DNA of 51,876 nt from an uncultured Ruminococcus sp. (GTDB taxonomy: Bacteria > Bacillota > Clostridia > Lachnospirales > Lachnospiraceae). Where the stretch lies: contig CAKRLG010000017.1 in NCBI GenBank assembly GCA_934359255.1, positions 1 through 51,876 on the forward strand, in the 5' to 3' direction. The notes beneath the pieces were generated by a model that searched no databases, was not told the DNA's origin, and saw nothing but the letters and a program-made list of their open reading frames with translations. Made by a program: the position numbers and the translations under genes. Position 1 is the stretch's first letter, and each line of letters opens with the position of its first letter. Shown piece after piece: positions 17,960-26,871 of the stretch.

Positions 17960-20263
17960 TCAGCCGGTAGTACGTTCAATATCAAGTACGCTCTCCACCT
18001 GACGGATCTTTTCTACAATACTGTTCAGTTCTTCCGTACTGTGTACATCAAAAGTCATGGATATCGTCGCACGTCCCTGTTTGCTGGTCCGGCTGTTGAT
18101 CGTTGTCAGATCGATCTTACGTTCTGTAAAGATCTTCGATATATCCACCAGAAGACCTGTTCTGTTATTGGCATATACATTGATTTCTGCCGTATAAAGT
18201 CCACTGGTCAGATTACTGCCCTGCCATTCCGCATCGATCAGGCGTACACGTTCTGATTCAGAAAGATTCATGACATTTACACAGTCTGTTCTGTGAATCG
18301 TAACTCCACGGCCTCTCGTTACAAAACCGACAATCTCATCCCCTGGAATCGGACTGCAGCATTTTGCAAATCGTACCGCTACATCGTCGATACCTTTTAC
18401 GACGATGCCACCTTTTTCTTTTTTTACAATCGGCAATTTTTCTTTTGCTTCCGCAGCTGCCTCCAGAACTTTCTCATCGGTAATCTCTTTTTTGTGTTCT
18501 TTCTCATATGCTTCAATCAGCTTATTGAGAATCTGTCCCTCTTTTAAGCCTCCATGTCCCAGTGCGGCAAGTACACTTTCCCAGTCACGGAATCCGTATT
18601 TTCGCATCACAGCTTCCAGATATTTCGGCTTGGTCAGTTCTCCCAGTGTTCTGCCCTTTAATTTGGCATAATTTGCAAGCATCTCTTTTCCCTTGAGGAT
18701 ATTATCCTCTTTCCGCTCCTGTTTGAACCACTGGTTGATCTTATTTTTCGCCTGTGTACTCTTTACAATTTTTAACCAGTCACGGCTTGGTCCTTTGGAA
18801 TTCTGGGATGTGATAATTTCCACACGGTCACCATTTTTGATTTCATACTCGATAGGAACCAGTTTTCCGTTGACTCTGGCTCCAACCATTTTATTTCCCA
18901 CAGCACTGTGCACACTGTATGCAAAATCTACGGTGCTGGAACCACGTGGAAGGGTTTTCACATCTCCCGCCGGGCTGAAACAATAGACATTTTCGTTAAA
19001 CAGATCCAGGTCGCTCTTTAATAGACTCAGGAACTCTTTATTATCCGACATATCCCGCTGCCATTCAAGGATCTGTCGAAGCCAGCTTAACTTTTCTTCT
19101 TCCTGCTGTTCTACCGGTTTCTTGCCATCCGAAGCCTCTTTATACTTCCAGTGAGCAGCGATACCATATTCCGCAGTACGATGCATCTCAAAAGTACGGA
19201 TCTGAATCTCAAAAGGGCGTCCTTTCGGTCCGATCAGAGTCGTATGAAGTGACTGGTACATATTTGGTTTCGGCATAGCGATATAATCTTTGAATCTTCC
19301 CGGAATCGGTGTATACATTTCGTGGATCACACCGAGGGCTGCATAACAGTCTTTTACCGTCTCTACAATGATACGCACCGCAAACAGATCATAAATCTGA
19401 TCCAGTGTCTTGTCCTGATTGACCATCTTTTTATAGATACTGAAAAAATGTTTTACCCGTCCATTGACTTCTGCTTCGATATCTGCCTCTTCCATGCGGG
19501 TTTTGACCTCATCCACAATAGACTGTACAAAGGCTTCCCGTTCTCCCTTTCGGAGATTGATCTTTTCCACAAGATCATAATACACTTCCGGTTTCAGATA
19601 TTTTAAGGAAAGGTCATCCAGTTCGATCTTAATCTTGGAAATACCAAGACGCTGTGCTATCGGCGCATAAATATCCATGGTTTCTCTGGCTTTTTCTTTC
19701 TGCTTTGGTACCGACCAGTACTGTGCGGTACGCATATTATGCAGTCTGTCTGCCAGTTTTACCAGAATAACACGAATATCCTTTGCCATGGCAAGAAACA
19801 TTTTTCTTAAGTTTTCCGCCTGAACTTCCACCTTATCCGCAGAATAATTCAACTGACCCAGTTTGGTAACTCCGTCTACCAGAAGTGCTACCTCACTGCC
19901 AAATTCACGACTGAGGTCTTCTGTCGTCATCACCGTATCTTCCACTACATCATGTAAAAGTCCGGCAACAATTGTTTCTTTATCCAACTCCAGATCTGCC
20001 AGAATGATCGCCACGCACAGCGGATGAATAATATAAGGTTCCCCAGATTTTCTTTTTTGACCTTCATGTGCTTTAGAAGCAATCTGATAGGCCTTTTCAA
20101 TCATAGAAATATCGGTGGACGGATGATATTTGCGAATACTGCGGATTAATTCTTCATACAGCTGTTCCGGGCTCGTAAAATCTTTCATACATTTTACATT
20201 GGCCTCTACCGCCTCGATCTCCTGCATCCGTTCCTCTTCCGTTTTTATTTTTCCATCTTCCAT
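17960..20263 (-). CDS. relA: Bifunctional (p)ppGpp synthetase/hydrolase Rel
   Basis: This 767-residue RSH protein makes and destroys the alarmone (p)ppGpp. The order is: HD hydrolase (about residues 50-200) with intact AGLLHDVVEDT and KLADRLHNMRT; synthetase (about 240-370) with DLFAVRIIV, RFKDYIAMPK and YQSLHT; TGS domain (VYCFSPAGDVKTLPRGST-like); a helical region; a Cys-containing segment (RFAKCCSPIPGD); and a C-terminal ACT domain. Because both catalytic sites look complete, it is the bifunctional Firmicute type. It lies 21 nt after apt; purine salvage next to alarmone control is a common arrangement in this group. Confidence 0.96.
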   Translation of the reverse strand: MEDGKIKTEEERMQEIEAVEANVKCMKDFTSPEQLYEELIRSIRKYHPSTDISMIEKAYQIASKAHEGQKRKSGEPYIIHPLCVAIILADLELDKETIVAGLLHDVVEDTVMTTEDLSREFGSEVALLVDGVTKLGQLNYSADKVEVQAENLRKMFLAMAKDIRVILVKLADRLHNMRTAQYWSVPKQKEKARETMDIYAPIAQRLGISKIKIELDDLSLKYLKPEVYYDLVEKINLRKGEREAFVQSIVDEVKTRMEEADIEAEVNGRVKHFFSIYKKMVNQDKTLDQIYDLFAVRIIVETVKDCYAALGVIHEMYTPIPGRFKDYIAMPKPNMYQSLHTTLIGPKGRPFEIQIRTFEMHRTAEYGIAAHWKYKEASDGKKPVEQQEEEKLSWLRQILEWQRDMSDNKEFLSLLKSDLDLFNENVYCFSPAGDVKTLPRGSSTVDFAYSVHSAVGNKMVGARVNGKLVPIEYEIKNGDRVEIITSQNSKGPSRDWLKIVKSTQAKNKINQWFKQERKEDNILKGKEMLANYAKLKGRTLGELTKPKYLEAVMRKYGFRDWESVLAALGHGGLKEGQILNKLIEAYEKEHKKEITDEKVLEAAAEAKEKLPIVKKEKGGIVVKGIDDVAVRFAKCCSPIPGDEIVGFVTRGRGVTIHRTDCVNVMNLSESERVRLIDAEWQGSNLTSGLYTAEINVYANNRTGLLVDISKIFTERKIDLTTINSRTSKQGRATISMTFDVHSTEELNSIVEKIRQVESVLDIERTTG

Positions 20264-20284
20264 AGATTCACCGCCTGTTTTTGT

Positions 20285-20809
20285 TTATTTACCCTCGTAA
20301 CAGATGACAGATTCCACGTCATACTCTTTCAGTCGTTCTCTGCCTTTTAAGCCTGCAAGTTCCATCAAAAATACAATTTTAACGACTTCGCCGCCCAGAC
20401 GTTCTACCATCTTTGCAGCTGCCTCTATGGTGCCGCCGGTAGCAACCAGATCGTCGATCAGAACAACTTTCTGTCCCGGTTTAATAGAATCTTTATGCAT
20501 CTCGATCGTTGCACTTCCATACTCAAGATCATAATCCTGGGAAATTGTCTCACACGGCAGTTTTCCTTTTTTCCGTATCGGTACAAACGGCTTATGTAAA
20601 TTATATGCCACCGGCACACCGAAAATAAACCCTCTCGACTCAGTGCCCGCAATCACATCCACGTCCACATCCTTGAGTTTTTCCTGAATGGAATCGATTG
20701 CCAGCTGCAGTCCGTCTGCGTCCTGCAAGATACTGGTTACATCACGAAAAATAATTCCAGGCTCCGGAAAATCCGGAATACTTCTCACATATTCTTCAAG
20801 CTTTTTCAT
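20285..20809 (-). CDS. apt: Adenine phosphoribosyltransferase
   Basis: This 174-residue cytosolic enzyme converts adenine and PRPP to AMP. The length is standard. Visible motifs are the PRPP-binding VVLIDDLVATGGTI and AGTESRGFIFGVPVA, with RKKGKLP in the flexible loop. The ATG has GGGAG upstream. A good promoter (20876-20904) lies before it, so it probably heads the operon running through relA, the MBL hydrolase, hemZ, the HD hydrolase, hisS and aspS. Confidence 0.96.
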   Translation of the reverse strand: MKKLEEYVRSIPDFPEPGIIFRDVTSILQDADGLQLAIDSIQEKLKDVDVDVIAGTESRGFIFGVPVAYNLHKPFVPIRKKGKLPCETISQDYDLEYGSATIEMHKDSIKPGQKVVLIDDLVATGGTIEAAAKMVERLGGEVVKIVFLMELAGLKGRERLKEYDVESVICYEGK

Positions 20810-20875
20810 AACAATCTCCCTTCTTTATATGAACTTTATCCCTGCGGGGAAGCAATATCGACAATTAGCGACTAC

Positions 20876-20904
20876 ATTATACCATTAATCATGATTCATC
20901 GCAA
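20876..20904 (-). promoter_or_regulatory. Promoter of the apt-relA-aspS operon
   Basis: On the minus strand TTGCGA (20899-20904) is followed after 17 bp by a perfect TATAAT (20876-20881). It lies 67 nt before the apt ATG and directly after the end of the DUF362 gene. No other comparable promoter was noticed within the operon. Confidence 0.7.
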
Positions 20905-20906
20905 AT

Positions 20907-22043
20907 TTATTTTACTTGAATCGCTTTGTGCGGACACATTTCCTGACAGCAGAAACACCGGATACATTTATGATAGTTATAAACGGGCGGCTTTCTTCTG
21001 CCATTTTTAAATTGCAGAGCTTTTCCCTCCACCGGACAGGCTTCCACACAGACTCCGCATTTTTTGCACTTGTCCGCTTCTATATACGGTTTTTTCTGAA
21101 AATATCGCAAAAAACTGTTATTAAACCGGTTCCAAAGATTAGCTCTCTGCTTTTTACGGTCTACATTGAAATCCGGATTGCCGAAACGTTCCACTGCCTC
21201 CTGCATGGTGATCTCACCACCGTCCGTTAACAGACGGATATTTTCTTCCCGCCAGGTACCAAGCCCCATCGTCTCTCCGTGTACATTTGTCGGAACCAGC
21301 TGTGGATCAAGATGTATCAGATGACAATATACACTGTCGATGGCCACCGGATCATTGCCCAGAAGCAGCACTTTCATCTTCACCGGATCTCCGGAAGTCG
21401 GCCCGTTTCCATCCATCGCCACGATTCCGTCCATCACACAAAACCGTGGTTTGATCAGCTGATTCAGATCGATCAGCTGTCTTGCAAAAATATCTGCATT
21501 GGTATATTGGGTATGTCCTTTGGCTTTGTGGAGGCCGCTGATACAGCCATACAGATTTTTCACCCCGCCGGTTACCCGTTCAAGAGCATGTGTCTTCATC
21601 TTACAGAGATTGATCAGCGCATCCGTCTCCTGCACCGGTTTTGCCAGAAAAAATTCTTTTGCCGTATGTCCCTGCGGATAAGATACAGTACTTCCCTCAT
21701 TAAAATCAACAATCGCGACACCGTAATCTTCCAGCATCTGATCCATGCCGGTACCTTCCATTACTTTCTTTGCTGACCCCACACCGCAGGAATCCCCGCA
21801 GCTCAGTTGCACATATCCTTCTTCTTTCAACAGTCTTACGATACCTTTGACCACTGCCGGATGGGTAATGACTGCCCGCTCCACTTCCGCTTTTCGTACC
21901 AGATTTGGCTTCAGCAGAATCTTTTCTTCTTTTTTCAGAAAAGTTTCCCATCCCCCTAACAAAGCTATTCCCTTTTTCAGTGTGTTGTAAACCAGTTCTT
22001 CCTCATAACTTTCGCAGGAAAGAATCACAACTTCGCTTTTCAT
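20907..22043 (-). CDS. DUF362 protein with two 4Fe-4S centres
   Basis: The 378-residue protein has an N-terminal DUF362 domain (about residues 1-290) with LLKPNLV, THPAVVKGIV, CGDSCGVGSAKKVMEG and LINLCKMKTH. A C-terminal ferredoxin part carries CKKCGVCVEACPVEG and CIRCFCCQEMCP, enough for two 4Fe-4S clusters. Such proteins are common in anaerobes and probably carry electrons, but no reaction is established. The start at 22043 is chosen for the AGGAG 11 nt upstream; the frame could extend 26 codons further, without a site. It is flanked by carriers on the same strand with a gap of about 120 nt. Confidence 0.85.
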   Translation of the reverse strand: MKSEVVILSCESYEEELVYNTLKKGIALLGGWETFLKKEEKILLKPNLVRKAEVERAVITHPAVVKGIVRLLKEEGYVQLSCGDSCGVGSAKKVMEGTGMDQMLEDYGVAIVDFNEGSTVSYPQGHTAKEFFLAKPVQETDALINLCKMKTHALERVTGGVKNLYGCISGLHKAKGHTQYTNADIFARQLIDLNQLIKPRFCVMDGIVAMDGNGPTSGDPVKMKVLLLGNDPVAIDSVYCHLIHLDPQLVPTNVHGETMGLGTWREENIRLLTDGGEITMQEAVERFGNPDFNVDRKKQRANLWNRFNNSFLRYFQKKPYIEADKCKKCGVCVEACPVEGKALQFKNGRRKPPVYNYHKCIRCFCCQEMCPHKAIQVK

Positions 22044-22160
22044 CCTTTTTGTTCTCCTGTATATGTATTCTATCTGATCATTTTTAAGCCCTGTTCCGGT
22101 CTCCGGCTGTCTTATTTTCACATATTGTTTCCGCCATCCTTTTCACCGCATACTTTCTCA

Positions 22161-23105
22161 TCAGATCAGTCCCATACTGCGAAGCAGGTACAGCCAGAAT
22201 GTCAGCGTGAATCCGCTGAAAAATGTCGTCAACATTACAATGCTTGACGCAAGTACCCCTTCATGTCCCATGTTTCTTGCCATGACATAAGAACTTACCG
22301 TTGTGGCAGAGCCAAGCATCACAAGAATGGCGATCAGTTCCTCCTGCCGGAATCCAATCATCACAGCGACCGGCAGAAATACCGCACACCAGATTACCAA
22401 TTTCAATACCGTAGCAGTAACCGCCGGTTTGATCTTTCCGAATGCTTTTTTTGCATCGAACGCAGCGCCCATCGCCATCAATCCCAGTGGAGTTGCCAGT
22501 TTTCCCAGATTATCTACTGTCTTAATAAGAATCGGTGGACAGGGAAGTTTACATCCTGACCAGATCACACCTGCAAGGATTCCAAGAATAATCGGATTGG
22601 TTGCAATCCCTTTTAAAGTCTTCTTTATCAGTGTTCCGTCAAGTTTCTCGCTCTCCGGTTTCAGGAAAGCCAGTACCACAACGGCCATCACATTATAAAT
22701 CGGTACCGAAGCAATGATCATCAATGGCGCCATTCCCGATGTTCCATAAATATTCTGGATAAATGCAATACCAAGGATTGCAGCACTGCTCCGGTAAGCT
22801 CCCTGAACAAATTCTCCCTGGATACTTTTGTCTTTCCACAGACAGGAAATCAAAATCGAGATCACGATACAGATAATCGTTGTCAGTGCACAGTATGCCA
22901 CAAAGGTACCGTTCCACACGTCCCGAAAGTTTGCCTGGGAAAGATCAGAAAACAACAGTGCCGGCAGTGCCGCCTGAAAAACAAACTTATTCGCTTTATT
23001 GGTAAATTCTTCATCCATCAATCCCACTTTCCGGAAGACAAATCCCAGAATCATCGTAAGAAAGATTGGCACTGTGGCATTCAGACTGAATATCAGATTC
23101 TCCAT
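22161..23105 (-). CDS. AEC family transporter (first of a pair)
   Basis: This 314-residue membrane carrier of the auxin efflux/malate permease (AEC, bile/arsenite/riboflavin-related) fold has about ten hydrophobic segments. The start is MENLIFSLNATVPIFLTM, with FRKVGLMDEEF after the first helix, and later LGLMAMGAAFD and SYVMARNMGHEG. AEC carriers move small organic anions; no substrate can be assigned. A TAGGAG site that includes the stop of the preceding gene precedes the ATG. It is a clear paralogue of the gene immediately upstream, so the pair arose by tandem duplication. Confidence 0.88.
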   Translation of the reverse strand: MENLIFSLNATVPIFLTMILGFVFRKVGLMDEEFTNKANKFVFQAALPALLFSDLSQANFRDVWNGTFVAYCALTTIICIVISILISCLWKDKSIQGEFVQGAYRSSAAILGIAFIQNIYGTSGMAPLMIIASVPIYNVMAVVVLAFLKPESEKLDGTLIKKTLKGIATNPIILGILAGVIWSGCKLPCPPILIKTVDNLGKLATPLGLMAMGAAFDAKKAFGKIKPAVTATVLKLVIWCAVFLPVAVMIGFRQEELIAILVMLGSATTVSSYVMARNMGHEGVLASSIVMLTTFFSGFTLTFWLYLLRSMGLI

Positions 23106-23114
23106 GTTACACTC

Positions 23115-24062
23115 CTACACCAGACCGAAGCAACGCAGCACATACAGCCAAGCTGTCATAGTAAAAGCACTTCCCAACGTAGTAAGCATGACTACGCTCG
23201 AAGTAAGCGTTCCCTCGTGTCCCATATTTTTTGCCATAATAAAACAACTGACTGCGGAAGAAGAACCTGCCACAACAAGTGCTCCTACCATCTGTTCGTT
23301 TCGTAATCCGCACAGGGCAGCAAGCGGCAGAGCAATCATGGCAATTCCTGCCAGCCGCAAAAACGTTGCACCAAGTGCCGGCCGGATCTGACCGACTGCT
23401 TTCTCTCCCTCAAAGGAGCCACCCATCGCCATAAGGCCAAGCGGTGTGGCCAGACTGGTCAGATTGTGCACTGTCTTGCTGACGATCGACACCTGCGGTA
23501 CATGACAGACAGACAGAAGCATCCCGCCGGCGATACCGAGAATGATCGGATTAGTCAGAATTCCTTTTACAGTCTCTTTTGCCAGATTTCCTGCTGCCTT
23601 CTTTTCCCCATCCGGTTTCATAAACAGCAAAATGATCACAGCCAGAATATTATTAAATGGCACATTTCCGATCAGCATCAGCGAAGCCATATCGGATTTT
23701 CCGTAAATATTGCTGATAAATGCGATTCCCAGCAGTGCAGAATTACTTCGAAAAGCCGCTTGAGCAAATTCTCCACGGATATTCTCATCCTTCACCAGTC
23801 TGGAACACAGCATACTGACCAGTCCGCCGCCAATCGTGATCGCCGCACAGAAGCCGACAAATCTTCCGTCCCACAGGGTCTGAAAGTCTGCGCCCCATAG
23901 ATCTTCCAACAGCAGCAGCGGCAACGCCGCCCGGAAGACAAATCGGTTGATTTTCTTTATAAAACTTTCATCCAGAAGTCCGATCTTACGAAATCCATAT
24001 CCCAGAAGCATTGTAAAAAAGATCGGCAGCGTGGCATTCAAACAAAAAACCAGATTTTCCAT
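23115..24062 (-). CDS. AEC family transporter (second of a pair)
   Basis: This 315-residue protein is similar along its whole length to the neighbouring carrier (MENLVFCLNATLPIFFTM, FRKIGLLDESF, LGLMAMGGSFEGEKA, FIMAKNMGHEG). It has the same membrane layout. No good ribosome binding site lies just before its ATG. A 19-codon reading frame with its own site starts at 24097 and ends 22 nt inside this gene, so translation may depend on coupling. It sits 53 nt after the lysA-like gene. Function as for its paralogue: transport of an unidentified anion. Confidence 0.87.
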   Translation of the reverse strand: MENLVFCLNATLPIFFTMLLGYGFRKIGLLDESFIKKINRFVFRAALPLLLLEDLWGADFQTLWDGRFVGFCAAITIGGGLVSMLCSRLVKDENIRGEFAQAAFRSNSALLGIAFISNIYGKSDMASLMLIGNVPFNNILAVIILLFMKPDGEKKAAGNLAKETVKGILTNPIILGIAGGMLLSVCHVPQVSIVSKTVHNLTSLATPLGLMAMGGSFEGEKAVGQIRPALGATFLRLAGIAMIALPLAALCGLRNEQMVGALVVAGSSSAVSCFIMAKNMGHEGTLTSSVVMLTTLGSAFTMTAWLYVLRCFGLV

Positions 24063-24097
24063 AAGTATGTAAAAGGAGCCATAGCACGATCACTCAT
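24038..24097 (-). CDS. Possible 19-codon leader ORF
   Basis: ATG at 24097 is preceded by AGGAG 6 nt upstream and encodes MSDRAMAPFTYLWKIWFFV, ending in TGA inside the AEC gene in another frame. It might couple translation to the downstream carrier, whose own ATG lacks a binding site. The evidence is only positional. Confidence 0.3.
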   Translation of the reverse strand: MSDRAMAPFTYLWKIWFFV

Positions 24098-24115
24098 GCG
24101 ACAGCTCCTGTCTCC

Positions 24116-25387
24116 TTATTCAAAAATTTTATTATAAATCGGGAAACAATCCAGTGTTGCAAAATAGTCTCTTGGAGTCTCTGCCCGGCGGATCATCTCA
24201 AAACTGCCGTCCTCTTTCAGCAGGATTTCCGCAGATTTCAGTTTGCCGTTATAATTGTAACCCATCGCATAACCATGCGCACCAGTGTCATGGATTACCA
24301 GATAATCTCCCAAATCGATCTTCGGCAACATCCGGTCGATGGCAAATTTATCATTATTTTCGCAAAGAGATCCTGTGATATCATACTTATGATCACAGGG
24401 CTGATCTTCTTTTCCCATAACCGTAATGTGATGATATGCTCCGTACATTGCCGGACGCATCAGGTTTACTGCACAGGCATCACAGCCAATATACTCTTTG
24501 TATGTGTGTTTTTCATGAATCGCTTTTGTAACCAGACAGCCATAAGGTCCTGTCATGAAACGTCCCATCTCCGTATACAGTGCCACATCGCCCATTCCTG
24601 CCGGAACCAGCACTTCTTCGTATACTTTCCGTACTCCTTCTCCGATCGCATGAATATCATTCGGTTCCTGATCCGGTTTGTAAGGAATTCCCACACCGCC
24701 GGACAGATTGATAAATTCAATATCAGCACCTGTCTCTTTTTCCAGTTTTACAGCGACTTCAAACAATACTTTTGCCAGCATCGGATAATACTCATTGGTT
24801 ACCGTGTTGCTTGCCAGGAAAGCATGAATACCGAATTTTTTTGCTCCTTTTGCTTTCAGAATCTTAAATGCTTCAAAGAGCTGTTCTGTGGTCATACCGT
24901 ATTTTGCGTCTCCCGGGTTATCCATGATATCGTTGCTGATTTTAAACAATCCTCCTGGATTGTAACGGCAGCTGATGGTCTCCGGAATATATCCGATGGC
25001 TTTTTCCAGAAAATCAATATGGGTAATATCATCCAGGTTGATGATTGCTCCCAGTTTTGCTGCATACTGATATTCCTCTGCCGGTGTGGCATTGGAAGAG
25101 AACATAATATCAGCACCCGTGCATCCCATCGCCTTAGAAAGCATCAGTTCTGTCATGGAGGAACAGTCGCATCCACATCCATATTCTTTCATGATCTGAA
25201 TCAGTGTCGGGTTCGGGCATGCTTTCACTGCAAAGTACTCTCTGTATCCTTTGTTCCATGCGAAAGCTTCTTTTACTGCTTTTGCATTGTCCCGGATACC
25301 TTTTTCATCGTACAGATGATAAGGTGTTGGAAACTTTGCGGTAATCTCATCCAGCTGCTTCTTTGTTACAAATGGTTTTTTGTTCAT
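24116..25387 (-). CDS. lysA: PLP-dependent decarboxylase, diaminopimelate decarboxylase-like
   Basis: This 423-residue fold-type III PLP enzyme is likely to make lysine from meso-diaminopimelate. The PLP lysine is in YFAVKACPNP (about K55). The glycine loop NLSGGVGIPY and the EMGRFMTGPYG, GCDAC and HDTGAHGYAMGYNYN motifs match the LysA/ornithine-decarboxylase superfamily, and the last favours LysA. The gene lies 34 nt after pyk. A tiny frame (ATG AAA AAA TGA) overlaps the start, so the ATG of lysA shares bases with its stop. Alternative: a related D-amino or carboxynorspermidine decarboxylase, judged less likely. Confidence 0.82.
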   Translation of the reverse strand: MNKKPFVTKKQLDEITAKFPTPYHLYDEKGIRDNAKAVKEAFAWNKGYREYFAVKACPNPTLIQIMKEYGCGCDCSSMTELMLSKAMGCTGADIMFSSNATPAEEYQYAAKLGAIINLDDITHIDFLEKAIGYIPETISCRYNPGGLFKISNDIMDNPGDAKYGMTTEQLFEAFKILKAKGAKKFGIHAFLASNTVTNEYYPMLAKVLFEVAVKLEKETGADIEFINLSGGVGIPYKPDQEPNDIHAIGEGVRKVYEEVLVPAGMGDVALYTEMGRFMTGPYGCLVTKAIHEKHTYKEYIGCDACAVNLMRPAMYGAYHHITVMGKEDQPCDHKYDITGSLCENNDKFAIDRMLPKIDLGDYLVIHDTGAHGYAMGYNYNGKLKSAEILLKEDGSFEMIRRAETPRDYFATLDCFPIYNKIFE

Positions 25388-25421
25388 TTTTTCATAATCT
25401 CCTCTGTTGTGTTCTGTTACA

Positions 25422-26858
25422 TTATTTTGCCTGAATAACCTGCATGATATTGGTTACTGCGCCTTCCCCGCTTATCATATTGGTAGCCGGATCTCCTGCG
25501 GTAAATACCACAATGTCGCCTTTTTTTACCAGATTTTCTCTTCTCACAATATACATGGCATGTGAGATGATATTCTCTGTGGAATCTTCTTCATAACCTG
25601 CTACGGAAGTGACTCCCCAGTAGATCTGCATCTTTCTTCTGGCCCACTCATTCGGACTCACGGCATAAATCGGCACTTTCGGTCTGAAGTTTGAGATCAG
25701 ACGGGCAGTCTGTCCGGAAATCGTAGGTGTTACTATACAGTCTGCCCCCAGATTTTCTGTGGTCTGCACTGCTGCCACACCAACCGCACTGGAAACATTT
25801 TTATTGCCCCGCAGTGCACGGTAATCCAGGAAACGTTTGTGTGTCATATACGGCTCGGTAGATTCCGCGATTCTCACCATCATCTGTACCGCCTGCTCCG
25901 GATATTTTCCCATTGCAGTCTCACCGGATAACATGATAGCATCCGTTCCATCGTAGATGGCATTTGCAACGTCAGTTACCTCTGCTCTGGTCGGGCGCGG
26001 TGCACGCATCATGGAGTCGAGCATCTGTGTGGCAGTGATAACCGGTTTGTAGGATTCGTTACACTTGCGGATGATCATTTTCTGGATATGCGGAACCTTA
26101 TGTGCCGGAATTTCCACACCCAGATCGCCTCTGGCAACCATCACGCCATCCGCTGCTTTAATGATCTTGTCGATATTATGTACGCCCTCTGCATTTTCAA
26201 TTTTGGCGATAACATCGATCCGCTCTCCACCGTTTACACGAAGCAGTTCTTTAATCTCTTTGATTGCCTCTGCATTTCTTACGAAAGAAGCGGCAATAAA
26301 GTCAATTCCCTGTTCGATACCGAACAGAATATCTTTCTTATCCTGCTCAGTAATCGCCGGAAGTTTCACTTCTACATTAGGAACGTTGATTCCTTTTTTC
26401 TGACCCAGTTCTCCACCATTGACAACCCGACAGACCACATCGGTATCTGTTACGTTCTCAACAGTCAGCTGAATCAATCCGTCATCGATCAGGATCGTAT
26501 CTCCCTCTTTTACATCCTTCGGGAGATTTTTATAGGTCTGACTGCAACGAGTGTTATTTCCCTCTATCTGTTCAGTTGTCAGTGTAAACTGGCTTCCTTC
26601 TTCCAGATACACTTTCTGTCCGCCTTCCAGAATACCGGTACGAATCTCCGGTCCCTTGGTGTCCAGTAATATAGCGATAGGCAACTTCAGTTCTTTTCGT
26701 ACTTTTTTTAACAGATCCATTCTGGTTTTCTGTTCTTCATGATCTCCGTGAGAAAAATTAAATCTGGCGACGTCCATACCTGCTTTAGCCAGTTTTCGCA
26801 TCATCTCTTCGTCATCTGTGTTCGGTCCCATAGTGCAGATAATTTTCGTTTTTTTCAT
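25422..26858 (-). CDS. pyk: Pyruvate kinase
   Basis: The enzyme makes pyruvate and ATP from phosphoenolpyruvate, the last step of glycolysis. At 478 residues it is the short form, without the C-terminal PEP-utiliser-like domain seen in many Bacilli. Signatures are IICTMGPNTDD, DVARFNFSHGDHEE, LLDTKGPEIRTG, the active-site IAKIENAEGVHNI and MVARGDLGVEIP, and ATQMLDSM followed by RPTRAEVTDVANA. GGGAG lies upstream of the ATG. It starts 13 nt after the rhomboid-like gene and precedes lysA by 34 nt, so the three may be co-transcribed. Confidence 0.97.
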   Translation of the reverse strand: MKKTKIICTMGPNTDDEEMMRKLAKAGMDVARFNFSHGDHEEQKTRMDLLKKVRKELKLPIAILLDTKGPEIRTGILEGGQKVYLEEGSQFTLTTEQIEGNNTRCSQTYKNLPKDVKEGDTILIDDGLIQLTVENVTDTDVVCRVVNGGELGQKKGINVPNVEVKLPAITEQDKKDILFGIEQGIDFIAASFVRNAEAIKEIKELLRVNGGERIDVIAKIENAEGVHNIDKIIKAADGVMVARGDLGVEIPAHKVPHIQKMIIRKCNESYKPVITATQMLDSMMRAPRPTRAEVTDVANAIYDGTDAIMLSGETAMGKYPEQAVQMMVRIAESTEPYMTHKRFLDYRALRGNKNVSSAVGVAAVQTTENLGADCIVTPTISGQTARLISNFRPKVPIYAVSPNEWARRKMQIYWGVTSVAGYEEDSTENIISHAMYIVRRENLVKKGDIVVFTAGDPATNMISGEGAVTNIMQVIQAK

Positions 26859-26871
26859 AAAGTATGTCTCC

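Noticed and set aside
24275..25438. 387-residue plus-strand frame opposite lysA
   Set aside because: It is antisense to a clear enzyme gene, has a Cys/Phe/His-rich composition and no recognisable family, and lacks a ribosome binding site.
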